From Chloroflexota bacterium (lineage in GTDB: Bacteria; Chloroflexota; Dehalococcoidia; Lucifugimonadales; Lucifugimonadaceae): a stretch of 57,360 nt of DNA. Where the stretch lies: the NCBI GenBank assembly GCA_018673955.1, contig JABHBJ010000088.1:1-57360 (forward strand), read 5' to 3'. The translations under genes were made by a program, and so were the position numbers. The notes beneath the pieces are model-generated. The model worked only from the letters and a program-made list of their open reading frames with translations, was not told the DNA's origin and made no database searches. Below are positions 27,447 to 36,057 of this stretch, piece by piece (the stretch's first letter is position 1; each line of letters begins with the position of its first letter).

Positions 27447-28460
27447 CTAGTTCCCCTGAGCCCCTAAGCCGCGTTTTGCCGTTAATACAAATATCTGCCG
27501 GTCGACCCCACCGAGATGGTATTTGTATGGCTCATTCCCGCGCATGAAATCGAACACTCTGTGACCTGATTGAATAGACGATTTTATCGTCAGAGCGTGA
27601 TTCAATAATCCAACCGACAGGTTAGATTGTGCTGGGTTATAACCACTGTTATATAAATAACGCACTTCACCAGACACAAATGACAACGATGTAGCTTCCC
27701 TTACGCCATCTATTTCCAAGAAGCAAAGTCGCGTAATACCTTCACGTGCCAATTCGATAGCGATCTTGCAGAAAAATTGTTCACGTTCGGTAGTCATGAA
27801 CGCTCTTTTGTCGGGAGTGCTCATGCGGTGGAGTCGAATGAAGTCAGCCATAGAATTTTCGATATCAGTAGGGTCCGAAAGTTCCACGTGATTAACTTCG
27901 CCAACAGCTTCTAATCGGCGCAATTTTCGACGAAGCTCGTGTCGATCTTTTTTCCTGAGAGCAGAGACGTATTCGTCCCAACTGGCTGGTAAATCCATGC
28001 GAGGAGCGACATCTTCTTGTTCAAGCTCGACTTGCCAACCTGCATTTTCCGCTTTTTCACGAAATTGAGTAATCGTCGGTGAATTACCAGGAAGAGATTG
28101 AAGCAAGATGGTGTCGATCTCTGACATCTGGCTCACCGCAGACACGAGTGATTGAATACAAGTCGAGCTAAGTCGATCCCTTGAAAGAAAATCGTGATAG
28201 TCGACCAGATCGGTACTCCCGAGAAAGCTGATCTCAGAACCATCTATCATTAGGGGGGCGATCATATTCACTTCACCTGATTCAGAACGAACCATGATGA
28301 GCTGGAGTTCGGAATCGTTTCCAAACTCAGACCACCACGTTTTCTGCCACGTTTGCGAATCGAAGAATGTCGGTTCGGCACTATTTTCCAGAATCTGCTG
28401 CCAGTGATCTGCGAGACTTTCGAAAGTCCCCTGCTCAATCCCAGCGCTACAACAAGTCAT
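27447..28460 (-). CDS. GNAT/FemAB-like acyltransferase (BioF2 / CelD-type)
   Basis: This 337-residue protein resembles the CelD/BcsL and BioF2-type acetyltransferase group with a FemAB/GNAT fold. Clues are the LRKKDRHELRRKLRRLEAVGEV basic helix, the KRAFMTTEREQFF stretch, and the final RVFDFMRGNEPYKYHLG, the F-DFMRG-E-YKxxLG motif typical of the family. In the cell it may add an acyl or aminoacyl group to sugars or peptides. The gene is adjacent to the MshA-like GT (12-base gap), so it may modify its product. Function is otherwise open. Confidence 0.7.
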   Translation of the reverse strand: MTCCSAGIEQGTFESLADHWQQILENSAEPTFFDSQTWQKTWWSEFGNDSELQLIMVRSESGEVNMIAPLMIDGSEISFLGSTDLVDYHDFLSRDRLSSTCIQSLVSAVSQMSEIDTILLQSLPGNSPTITQFREKAENAGWQVELEQEDVAPRMDLPASWDEYVSALRKKDRHELRRKLRRLEAVGEVNHVELSDPTDIENSMADFIRLHRMSTPDKRAFMTTEREQFFCKIAIELAREGITRLCFLEIDGVREATSLSFVSGEVRYLYNSGYNPAQSNLSVGLLNHALTIKSSIQSGHRVFDFMRGNEPYKYHLGGVDRQIFVLTAKRGLGAQGN

Positions 28461-28521
28461 TTTTTTAGACGTTCCTTAGTCAGCACAAATATGCGAATTC
28501 CATGACGCAAGTCAGCAGTAG

Positions 28522-29583
28522 TTACTTGCCGCTGTTCAGTAGATTCATAACTGAATCGATATCTGGTTCAACGTATTCAAGCTCAATGAGGGCTCGCTTC
28601 TCCGCTGTACCGGGATCTTTCAGTCCGTTACCAGTTAATATGCAGACTATGGTCTTGCCGGTCAGGTCTACACCTAGCTCAGGCAGCTTAATCAACCCAG
28701 CTACCGATGCGGAGGAGGCTGGCTCACAGAAAATGCCCTCTTCTCTAGCCAATCGTAAGTAAGCATCGATAATCTCGTTATCGTCGACGATGTCGATCAT
28801 GCCTTCAGACTCGTCTCTGGCGGCTTCTGCTTTTTCCCAACTTGCAGGGTTGCCAATTCGAATCGCCGTCGCAATCGTCTCAGGCTTCAATACGGGTTTC
28901 CCTAGAACAATCGGTGCTGCTCCCGCTGCTTGAAATCCCATCATTTTGGGCGTCGTTTCGGATCTGCCCAATGACTGATACTCGTTAAAGCCCTTCCAGT
29001 AAGCAGTGATATTACCGGCATTGCCTACAGGTATACAAAGCATGTCAGGCGCTTCGCCAAGTTCGTCGACAATCTCGAAAGCGCCAGTTTTCTGGCCTTC
29101 GATTCGGTATGGGTTGACCGAGTTGACCAACTCTATATCCATGATTTCAACGATACTCCGAACGGCAGTAAGGGCGTCGTCGAAGCTACCATTTACAGCG
29201 AGGATTCGAGCACCGTACGCCATTGCCTGTGCGAGCTTACCAAGTGCGATTTCACCGGCTGGGACCAACACGAGCGTTTCTAGTTGATAGCGTGCGCCAT
29301 AGGCTGCTGCTGCGGCGCTGGTATTACCAGTGGAAGCGCATATGATTCGCTTTTTGCCAGCCTCAAGGGCTTTCGCAATCGCCATAACCATGCCGCGATC
29401 TTTAAACGACCCGGTTGGATTACAGCCTTCGAGTTTGAAATATAGGTCTTTGCAACCGAGCGAATCTCCAATGTTCTGAGATCTTACGAGCGGAGTGCTC
29501 CCTTCTCCCAATGAGACTGACGGTGTGGCAGCCGTAACAGGCAGAAATTCGCGGTACCTGTCTATCAATCCAAAGTTCGTCAA
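28522..29583 (-). CDS. thrC: Threonine synthase
   Basis: PLP-dependent beta/gamma-elimination and replacement converting O-phosphohomoserine to threonine. The 353-residue short form has VSLGEGSTPLVRSQNIG, the PLP-lysine motif GSFKDRGMVMAIAKA, CASTGNTSAAAAAYGARY, and a C-terminal CILTGNGLKDPGT. It follows hom on the same strand (71 bases downstream), so homoserine dehydrogenase and threonine synthase are next to each other. No homoserine kinase is visible in the window. The start is TTG at 29583 with AGGAG 12 bases upstream. Confidence 0.93.
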   Translation of the reverse strand: MTNFGLIDRYREFLPVTAATPSVSLGEGSTPLVRSQNIGDSLGCKDLYFKLEGCNPTGSFKDRGMVMAIAKALEAGKKRIICASTGNTSAAAAAYGARYQLETLVLVPAGEIALGKLAQAMAYGARILAVNGSFDDALTAVRSIVEIMDIELVNSVNPYRIEGQKTGAFEIVDELGEAPDMLCIPVGNAGNITAYWKGFNEYQSLGRSETTPKMMGFQAAGAAPIVLGKPVLKPETIATAIRIGNPASWEKAEAARDESEGMIDIVDDNEIIDAYLRLAREEGIFCEPASSASVAGLIKLPELGVDLTGKTIVCILTGNGLKDPGTAEKRALIELEYVEPDIDSVMNLLNSGK

Positions 29584-29654
29584 CGAAAGGAACGCTCCTG
29601 ATCAAGCCGAGTCAAAGCTCGGCTACTATCGAAAACTCGGGGGCCGGGGAGGGA

Positions 29655-30971
29655 TTAACACCGATCACCGTATTTTTCAACCCGCAGCAAACTGTCCAAT
29701 TGAAGAACAGTATCAAGTTCCTTAATAGATCGCACGGCACTCTGCATATTAGTCTCGCGCGCTGGGTGAGTCATTATGACCAAGTCGGCATGGCTGTTTT
29801 CTGTGTCAGTATCTTTTTGCAGTACGGAATTGATACCAATGTCTGCATCGCCCAGAATTCTTGCAACACTCGCAAGCACTCCCGGTCGATCAGAAGCAGT
29901 TAATCGGATGTAGTACTGGCACTTGTGATCAGACATCGATGCGATAGCGAATGATTCAGGTACCGACGATGATCCACCATCGTTTATTGCGCCTTTCGCA
30001 ATTCTCAGCACATCTCCCATAACAGCACTGGCTGTTGGGTTTGGTCCTGCTCCAGGGCCTTGGAACCAAAGTGGTCCAACCAGATCACCTTCGACTTCAA
30101 CGGTGTTCAATACACCGTTCACCGAAGCCATCGGAACATCAAGTGGAATCAACGCAGGATGCACGCGGGCAAGTAGACCTGAATCCGCATTCGCCTGAGC
30201 CACAGCGAGAAGTTTAATGGTGTAACCGAGTTCGCTGGCGTACCGGAAGTCCTTCGTATGAATTTCGCGAATGCCCTCTCGATGAATCACGTCAACCGGG
30301 ACTTCGGTGTGGAACGCAAGCCGTGCGAGAACAGAAATCTTATACAGCGCATCGAAGCCATCGACATCCGCAGTCGGGTCTGATTCAGCGTAACCTAGCG
30401 CCTGTGCTTCTGCGAGCACGTCGTCGAAGTCGGCGCCTTCGTTGGCCATTTTCGTAAGAATGAAATTCGTCGTTCCGTTAATGATTCCGCGGACACTCTG
30501 GATCTTGTTCCCCGTAAGATCGTTCATCAGCGGGCCTATGATCGGTATGCCCCCTGCGACGCTCGCTTCGTAGTACAGGCAAACGTTATTTTCAGCCGCA
30601 GTGGCGAGCAGTTGGCTCCCGTACTTTGCCATGACTTCTTTGTTCGCGGTGACTACGTGCTGACCAGCATTAAGGGAACTCGTTATGTAGCTGAACGCCG
30701 GATCAACACCACCCATCAATTCAACGACAATTCCAACCTCAGGGTTGGCAATTACGGTTTCGAGATTTGTCGAGACCGTACTGGAATCGATAGTCACATC
30801 ACGTTTTCGTGAGGGATCTCGAACCACAGCAGCCACTACGTTGAGAGAAAGTGCAGGATCTATCGAACGGTGTCGCTGACTGATGGCATTCGCGACCGCC
30901 GAACCGACAACACCAAGACCAAGTAGACCAACGCCCGTTGGCGGGTTGTCCGTCTTTGCTGAATTTGCCAT
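29655..30971 (-). CDS. hom: Homoserine dehydrogenase
   Basis: NAD(P)-dependent reduction of aspartate semialdehyde to homoserine. The 438-residue protein has the GLLGLGVVGSAVANA dinucleotide motif, catalytic-domain signature AGGIPIIGPL and NGTTNFILTKM, and a C-terminal ACT domain from about residue 352 (YYIRLTASDRPGVLASVARILGDADIGINSVLQ), so threonine feedback is expected. Its start lies three bases after the stop of the foldase gene, indicating one transcript. Confidence 0.95.
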   Translation of the reverse strand: MANSAKTDNPPTGVGLLGLGVVGSAVANAISQRHRSIDPALSLNVVAAVVRDPSRKRDVTIDSSTVSTNLETVIANPEVGIVVELMGGVDPAFSYITSSLNAGQHVVTANKEVMAKYGSQLLATAAENNVCLYYEASVAGGIPIIGPLMNDLTGNKIQSVRGIINGTTNFILTKMANEGADFDDVLAEAQALGYAESDPTADVDGFDALYKISVLARLAFHTEVPVDVIHREGIREIHTKDFRYASELGYTIKLLAVAQANADSGLLARVHPALIPLDVPMASVNGVLNTVEVEGDLVGPLWFQGPGAGPNPTASAVMGDVLRIAKGAINDGGSSSVPESFAIASMSDHKCQYYIRLTASDRPGVLASVARILGDADIGINSVLQKDTDTENSHADLVIMTHPARETNMQSAVRSIKELDTVLQLDSLLRVEKYGDRC

Positions 30972-30974
30972 TGA

Positions 30975-32165
30975 CTACTGACCAGCCAGAGCAGCAGCGC
31001 CAAACGGAGGTGGAGTCGGAGTAGGAATAATTGCTGAAAGACGAACTTGGGCGTTCACCCAATCGAAGATTGCGCTATCCAAAACCATGTGAAGATCGAA
31101 ATTACGCTGTTCTTCGTTGAAGAAAATTGTCATGCCCCGAGAAGTCAGCAATTCGAAATTTTCCGGATCCACTTCGCGAGCGTCGTTCACTTCAGCAACT
31201 ACTAAGTAGGACCACCAGTTGTTCTCTTCGTCGAAACGTGGCGAGCTCGGCGTTCGAATCGGCAATAGCCGTTCTCCATCCCCGTCGAGACCAAACATGA
31301 GAGCATCGAGCTCTGGAATAACACCGAAAGGCTTCCAGCCCTGATCACCAAGATTCCGACTGGCGTTCGGGTCGTCAGAATACTGAAGCACTACGCTCTC
31401 CATTGTTGCTCCCGCAACTAACGTACGCTCGATCGCTCGACGATCTTCGGAATCATTAGAAAGTCTAATGATTTCGTAGATATGTACTTGAGCTTGAACA
31501 CGCGGAATTGTGTCGCCTATAACGTCTCGTAGTCGCTCTTTAAACATGCTCTTTCGAATGAAATCTCTGAAAACCTTTTCATCAATACCAATACGGTGGA
31601 TGAACTGTCGCTTAGCTTCTTCGACATTGTCCTTGTATTCCTGAGACTCTAGTTCTGCGACGGTAACTGCGACAAAACCAAGGATGGAGTTCAGTCGTTC
31701 GTCAACATCTTCAGCACTTACCGCAATGCCGTAGCGAGGTGCGAGTTGAAACGCTAACTCGTTTTCCTGCAGGGTCTGCAAAGAGTCGAACAGCGAGTTT
31801 CCAATTTCAAACGGAACGCCCAGATTTTCACTCATCCGTTGATTGAAACGAATGAAGTTGACTACGTCTCCACGGCTGTATTCAGTGCCTTCAACTCTGA
31901 GAGCGAGCTCACGCGGAGGAAATACGTAGTTCTGAAAATAGGCATAAACCGGAATCGCCAGCAGACCAATCAAAACCACTAGACCAACGATCATAAATGG
32001 CCGGGTTCTAACTTGAAATTGATGTTGTTCGTTGACCATTTCGCGGCGGGTTTTACCACCACGGACAGTGATACTACGACGACCAGCTTCGTAGTCGGGT
32101 ATAGGCCCCCCGGGTACCGGTTTCTGCTCTTCGTTGCGATCTTCAGTTGAGTCTTCTGTGGACAT
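30975..32165 (-). CDS. Membrane-anchored SurA/PpiC-like foldase
   Basis: This 396-residue protein has a ~55-residue charged cytoplasmic head, one transmembrane helix near 57-77 (FMIVGLVVLIGLLAIPVYAYF), then an extracytoplasmic region with a SurA N-terminal-like helical domain and a parvulin-like segment about residues 225-330 (VQAQVHIYEIIRLSNDSE, a QYSDDPNASRNLGDQGW pattern). The tail is proline-rich (IPTPTPPP). It would help fold exported proteins; whether the parvulin part is catalytically active is not evident. It sits between rpsR (88-base gap) and hom (3-base gap). Confidence 0.75.
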   Translation of the reverse strand: MSTEDSTEDRNEEQKPVPGGPIPDYEAGRRSITVRGGKTRREMVNEQHQFQVRTRPFMIVGLVVLIGLLAIPVYAYFQNYVFPPRELALRVEGTEYSRGDVVNFIRFNQRMSENLGVPFEIGNSLFDSLQTLQENELAFQLAPRYGIAVSAEDVDERLNSILGFVAVTVAELESQEYKDNVEEAKRQFIHRIGIDEKVFRDFIRKSMFKERLRDVIGDTIPRVQAQVHIYEIIRLSNDSEDRRAIERTLVAGATMESVVLQYSDDPNASRNLGDQGWKPFGVIPELDALMFGLDGDGERLLPIRTPSSPRFDEENNWWSYLVVAEVNDAREVDPENFELLTSRGMTIFFNEEQRNFDLHMVLDSAIFDWVNAQVRLSAIIPTPTPPPFGAAALAGQ

Positions 32166-32253
32166 TTTCGGCGCTTGCTACTGCTGCGACCGTGGATCGC
32201 TTCAAAAGCAATACCTCCGGCCATACTAACGTTGAATTGCCTGCGAGAAGAGG

Positions 32254-32799
32254 TTACTTCTCTTCTTCGTCAGAACTATCATCTACGGTTTCTGAAGCCT
32301 CTTCAGATGGAACGTCTTCGGTAACCTCATCGGTTTCCTCTGACGATTCCTCAGCAACTTCAGTGGAAACTTCTTCAGCAACCGCTTCGGTTTCCCGTGA
32401 CGCAGTTTCTTCTGTTGATTCCTCAACGGCTTCAGCTACCACAGTAGCTTCATCAGCCTCGGTGCTAGTTTCTTCTTCAGTCGTTTCTTCTTCGTCTGAA
32501 ATCTTTCCGCCGGCGGAAACAGTTCCAGTTACACGCAGGTGATCAGGAGCGTAAGGAAGCAGGGCCAAATGACGCGCACGCTTAATAGCCGTCGTCAGGT
32601 TTCTCTGGCACTTCGCACAGTTGCCAGATTTTTTTCCGGCTTCAATGCGACCACGGTCAGTGATGAATCGCCGGATGCTTGAAACATCTTTGTAGTCAAC
32701 GGTGCTCTCTTTGCAGTAGCACTGGCGTCGACGTCGGGCTCCGCCGCGGCGGAATGGTGGGCGACCTGCGGCATCTTGAGTTGTTCGGGGGGGTGTCAT
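32254..32799 (-). CDS. rpsR: Ribosomal protein bS18 with long acidic C-terminal extension
   Basis: Residues 1-95 are a standard S18, with the zinc-type cysteines C27-x-C29 and C61-x-x-C64 (GNCAKCQR), the DYKDVSSIRRFITDRGRI core and TTAIKRARHLALLPY. Residues about 97-181 form an extra tail of mostly Glu, Ser, Thr, Val and Asp with almost no basic residues. The normal protein is about 75-95 residues, so the tail nearly doubles the length. The gene follows rpsF and ssb as usual. The start is GTG/ATG near 32799. Confidence 0.93.
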   Translation of the reverse strand: MTPPRTTQDAAGRPPFRRGGARRRRQCYCKESTVDYKDVSSIRRFITDRGRIEAGKKSGNCAKCQRNLTTAIKRARHLALLPYAPDHLRVTGTVSAGGKISDEEETTEEETSTEADEATVVAEAVEESTEETASRETEAVAEEVSTEVAEESSEETDEVTEDVPSEEASETVDDSSDEEEK

Positions 32800-32867
32800 T
32801 TTTTACCTCGCGGAAAGGACAGCAGAACTATTCGACAACTTGCCAAACTTGTCCTGCACGGAAACTG

Positions 32868-33326
32868 CTACCAGGGCAGTTCCTCCACGTCTTCTGATGG
32901 GTTATTTACAGCAGTAGATTGTTGAGCCGGAGACCCAAGTGGCTCTGCTGAATAAGATTGGGCTTGCGGCGGTGCGCCACTTCCCGTTGATTCACCGCCA
33001 GGAGAATCAAGGAAAACGACCTTGAAAGCTCTAACTTCTAGCGATGTGCGGGCCTCACCCGAACTGCTTGTATACTGACGTGTCGATAACCGACCATCAA
33101 CAAACACTCGGCGACCCTTTGCCAAATACTGGTTTACCGATTCTGCCTGACGCTCCCAAGCGGTAACTCGGAACCATTCGGTTTCTTCGGTCCATTCACC
33201 TTTTTCGTCACGCCTGTTGTTGTTCACAGCAAGGCTGAAACTTGTAACTGGAGTGCCACTTGGCGTGTAACGCATCTCAGGATCGTTACCTGCCCGGCCA
33301 ATAAGAAGTATCTGGTTAAGACTCAA
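32868..33326 (-). CDS. ssb: Single-stranded DNA-binding protein
   Basis: The 152-residue OB-fold protein starts at a TTG at 33326, giving MSLNQILLIGRAGNDPEMRYTPSGTPV; longer upstream reading adds residues that do not match the family and overlap rpsF. Visible are FSLAVNNNRRDEKGEW, WFRVTAWERQAESVNQYLAKGRRVFVDGRL, a Gly/Ser/Gln-rich linker, and an acidic tip EDVEELPW where partners dock (usual DDDLPF, here ending in W). It lies between rpsF and rpsR, the usual replication/ribosome operon order. Confidence 0.95.
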   Translation of the reverse strand: MSLNQILLIGRAGNDPEMRYTPSGTPVTSFSLAVNNNRRDEKGEWTEETEWFRVTAWERQAESVNQYLAKGRRVFVDGRLSTRQYTSSSGEARTSLEVRAFKVVFLDSPGGESTGSGAPPQAQSYSAEPLGSPAQQSTAVNNPSEDVEELPW

Positions 33327-33360
33327 TTGAAATCCATCCGTACTAGCTAAAAGCCAGACT

Positions 33361-33678
33361 CTACTCAGCTTCTTCGGTAACAACAACCGGCTTGATCTCA
33401 TCGCGAACGAGGAGATGGCGGATGATCGACTGATCGGCGCCAATCGCTCGTTCGAGCTCAGGAGCCTTGGTAGCATCGATTTCGAAGTTCGCCTGAAGGT
33501 AGTAACCCGCGGTGTTCTTCAGAATTGGGTAAGCCAATGTGCGCTTACCCCATACGTCAGTGCCTGAAACTTCACCGCCGACACCGGCTACAAGTGAAGT
33601 GATTTTTTCTACGGATTCGGTACCCTGCTCTTCGTCAGCTTCGCTACCTAGAATCCAAACTAATTCGTACTTTCTCAA
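33361..33678 (-). CDS. rpsF: Ribosomal protein bS6
   Basis: Small-subunit protein that binds S18 in the ribosome's platform. The start at TTG 33678 gives MRKYELVWIL, the normal N-terminus, with a GGTGG ribosome-binding site just upstream; a longer TTG start at 33711 would add 11 residues. The 105-residue protein shows VWGKRTLAYPILKNTAGYYLQANFEI and ends with a short acidic tail. It is the first gene of the rpsF-ssb-rpsR order. Confidence 0.95.
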   Translation of the reverse strand: MRKYELVWILGSEADEEQGTESVEKITSLVAGVGGEVSGTDVWGKRTLAYPILKNTAGYYLQANFEIDATKAPELERAIGADQSIIRHLLVRDEIKPVVVTEEAE

Positions 33679-33811
33679 CGATCCACCGTGTTCTTTATAA
33701 TTTTGAGCCAAACACGTTCAGTCTATCACGCGATTACGTCTCGTCAGCCACAATTTTTGCAGTAGCTGACGCTAGTTCCAAGCTAAGTGTCACTTTTCGA
33801 CCATAAAACCA

Positions 33812-35056
33812 CTAGGAATCGAGACCCGGGACTGGGAATTTCGATGCAAACTTGGCGACTTCGCCACCAAGCTTCGCAAGTGCAGATTCATTGTCGTGAG
33901 CCTTAACTGCTTCGAGAATATAACCCGCAACGTGTTCCATATCAGTCACATTCATCTCACGTGAGGTAAGTGCTGGAGTACCGATTCGGATACCAGATGT
34001 GACCATCGGCGACTCAGGATCGAATGGAATGGTATTTTTGTTTACCACTAACCCAGCAGTAATCAGAGCTGCTTCTGCATTCTTACCTGTAAGGCCAATC
34101 GACCGAGTGTCGACGAGCATCATGTGGTTCTCTGATCCGCCCGCGACGATTCTCAGTCCACCAGCAGCAAGCCCGCTGGCTAGTGCCTTCGAATTCTGAA
34201 CGACCTGATTTGCGTAGTCCTTGAATTCAGGTTGCATGGCCTCTTTAAACGCAACTGCCTTACCGGCGATTGCGTGTTCCATTGGGCCGCCCTGCATATT
34301 TGGAAATACTGCGGAGTTATACTTGCGGCGAAGCGACTTTTTAGTGAGAGCCATTGCGCCACGAGGGCCCCGAAGGGTTTTGTGGGTCGTGCTCGTTACG
34401 ATGTCGGCATATTGAACAGGCGACGGGTGAGCACCACCGGCGATGAGACCAGCAATGTGGGCCATGTCGACCAACAGGTAGGCACCGACTGAATCGGCAA
34501 TTTCACGGAAGCGTTTGAAGTCGATGGTCATCGGATATGCGGTGTAACCGGCGATGATGATCTTTGGCTGAAACTCTTGCGCCTGTTTTTCGACAGCGTC
34601 GTAATTGAGTGCTTCAGTGTCGGGATCAACTCCATAGTGGCCGAATTCGTATAGCTTGCCCGAGAAATTCACAGGCGATCCGTGAGTAAGGTGACCACCG
34701 TGGTCGAGCGACATTGCCATCACTTTGTCGCCAGGATCAGCGAGAGTGAAGAATGCTGCCATGTTGGCCTGCGAACCAGAGTGAGGCTGAACATTGGCGT
34801 GATCGGCTCCGAATAGATCTTTTGCGCGATCAATCGCAAGCTGCTCGCTAATATCGACGTTTTCACATCCAGCGTAGTAGCGTCGCCCCGGGTACCCCTC
34901 GGCGTACTTGTTTGTGAGAACAGAACCGCCAGTTTCTAGAACGGCAGCACTGGTGTAGTTCTCAGATGCGATCATCACCAGTTGATCACGCTGACGTCGC
35001 TGTTCATTTTCTATTACTTTCGCGATTTCAGGATCAAAAGTGGAAATTGCCGACAT
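33812..35056 (-). CDS. glyA: Serine hydroxymethyltransferase
   Basis: PLP-dependent interconversion of serine and glycine with tetrahydrofolate, supplying one-carbon units. The 414-residue protein shows NKYAEGYPGRRYYAGCENVD, NVQPHSGSQANMAAF, VDMAHIAGLIAGG, and the PLP-lysine motif TSTTHKTLRGPRGA. Upstream (35118-35150) there are AT-rich palindromes that may be operator sequences. It is alone on the minus strand, ahead of the rpsF cluster. Confidence 0.97.
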   Translation of the reverse strand: MSAISTFDPEIAKVIENEQRRQRDQLVMIASENYTSAAVLETGGSVLTNKYAEGYPGRRYYAGCENVDISEQLAIDRAKDLFGADHANVQPHSGSQANMAAFFTLADPGDKVMAMSLDHGGHLTHGSPVNFSGKLYEFGHYGVDPDTEALNYDAVEKQAQEFQPKIIIAGYTAYPMTIDFKRFREIADSVGAYLLVDMAHIAGLIAGGAHPSPVQYADIVTSTTHKTLRGPRGAMALTKKSLRRKYNSAVFPNMQGGPMEHAIAGKAVAFKEAMQPEFKDYANQVVQNSKALASGLAAGGLRIVAGGSENHMMLVDTRSIGLTGKNAEAALITAGLVVNKNTIPFDPESPMVTSGIRIGTPALTSREMNVTDMEHVAGYILEAVKAHDNESALAKLGGEVAKFASKFPVPGLDS

Positions 35057-35117
35057 GGGATCTCCGATATAGGGTTCCAGCGCACTTTTCAGGGCGTGGA
35101 TACTGTTGCTTTGCTAG

Positions 35118-35150
35118 CAAATATTTGTTGAATTTAATTTTGAAATTCAA
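35118..35150 (-). promoter_or_regulatory. AT-rich dyads upstream of glyA
   Basis: CAAATATTTG (35118-35127) is a perfect palindrome and TTGAATTT/AAATTCAA (35128-35135 and 35143-35150) a spaced inverted repeat, both between glyA and the divergent PIG-L gene. They could be operators or parts of the promoters. No further support. Confidence 0.3.
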
Positions 35151-35288
35151 ATGCAGATTTTAAGTCTATAGCTGGCACCAAAAATTCGCCGCTCTTCCTT
35201 CAATAATCACTAATATTTCGTTAGCACTCGTTATGATGTGTTGCCTTACGCCCAAGATTTGATGCGCTTCCCCTGCTGAGGACAATCT

Positions 35289-36041
35289 ATGACCTACCCC
35301 TTTTCGATGCCAAACCAGGTGACGAATTTCGATGCTATCGACTACGTCCCAAAACGGGCAATGGTAATTTTCGCCCACCCTGACGATGCTGAAATTGGTG
35401 CAGGCGCAACAGCCGCGCTTTGGGCGGATAAGGGTTGCGAGATTACGTATGTTCAGTGCACAACGGGTAGTAGCGGAAGCAACGATACGGAGATGACTTC
35501 GGAGCGCATAGTTGCGATACGATCTGTCGAACAGCGCGCTGCTGCGGATGCAATTGGCGTTAGCGACATCGTTGTTTTAGATCACCCAGACGGCGAACTT
35601 GAAGCCGGCCGCGTGTTTTTAGGTGAAGTCGTTCACGCATTACGCAAGTATCGACCCGAAGTCGTGTTCACCCACGATCAGCACAGAATTCACCGCTTCC
35701 AGCACCGTGACCACCGAAATGTTGGTATTACGGTTCAGGACGCGGTGTATCCATATGCTCGAGATCATCTGCACTTCCCCGAGCAGCTCGTCGATGGCAT
35801 CAAACCGTATAAAGTGAAGCACATATTCTTCTGGGGTACTGACATCCCCGATGTGATCGTCGATGTGTCTGATTCTGTCGATACAAAAATCAACGCACTT
35901 TCCAAACATGAAAGCCAGCTGCCAGGACTATCGTTCGGTTCAGATATGGATCTCCGAGTGCGCGCTCGACACTCTGATGCTGCCAAAGGCTACGGCTTCA
36001 AATATGGCGAATCGTTTCGACGCCTCACCGCCCGTACTTAA
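35289..36041 (+). CDS. PIG-L family deacetylase (MshB/BshB-like)
   Basis: This 250-residue zinc hydrolase of the LmbE/PIG-L group deacetylates GlcNAc-linked substrates. The zinc motif AHPDDAEIGAGA is near residue 31, and a later HRDH (in FQHRDHRNVG) supplies the third ligand. Members include MshB (mycothiol), BshB (bacillithiol) and lincosamide/other antibiotic deacetylases. The start ATG at 35289 has GAGG upstream. Seventeen bases downstream is the CapC-like phosphoesterase, so both may be in one unit. Substrate is not shown. Confidence 0.85.
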   Translation: MTYPFSMPNQVTNFDAIDYVPKRAMVIFAHPDDAEIGAGATAALWADKGCEITYVQCTTGSSGSNDTEMTSERIVAIRSVEQRAAADAIGVSDIVVLDHPDGELEAGRVFLGEVVHALRKYRPEVVFTHDQHRIHRFQHRDHRNVGITVQDAVYPYARDHLHFPEQLVDGIKPYKVKHIFFWGTDIPDVIVDVSDSVDTKINALSKHESQLPGLSFGSDMDLRVRARHSDAAKGYGFKYGESFRRLTART

Positions 36042-36057
36042 TTGAGACTGTAACTGA

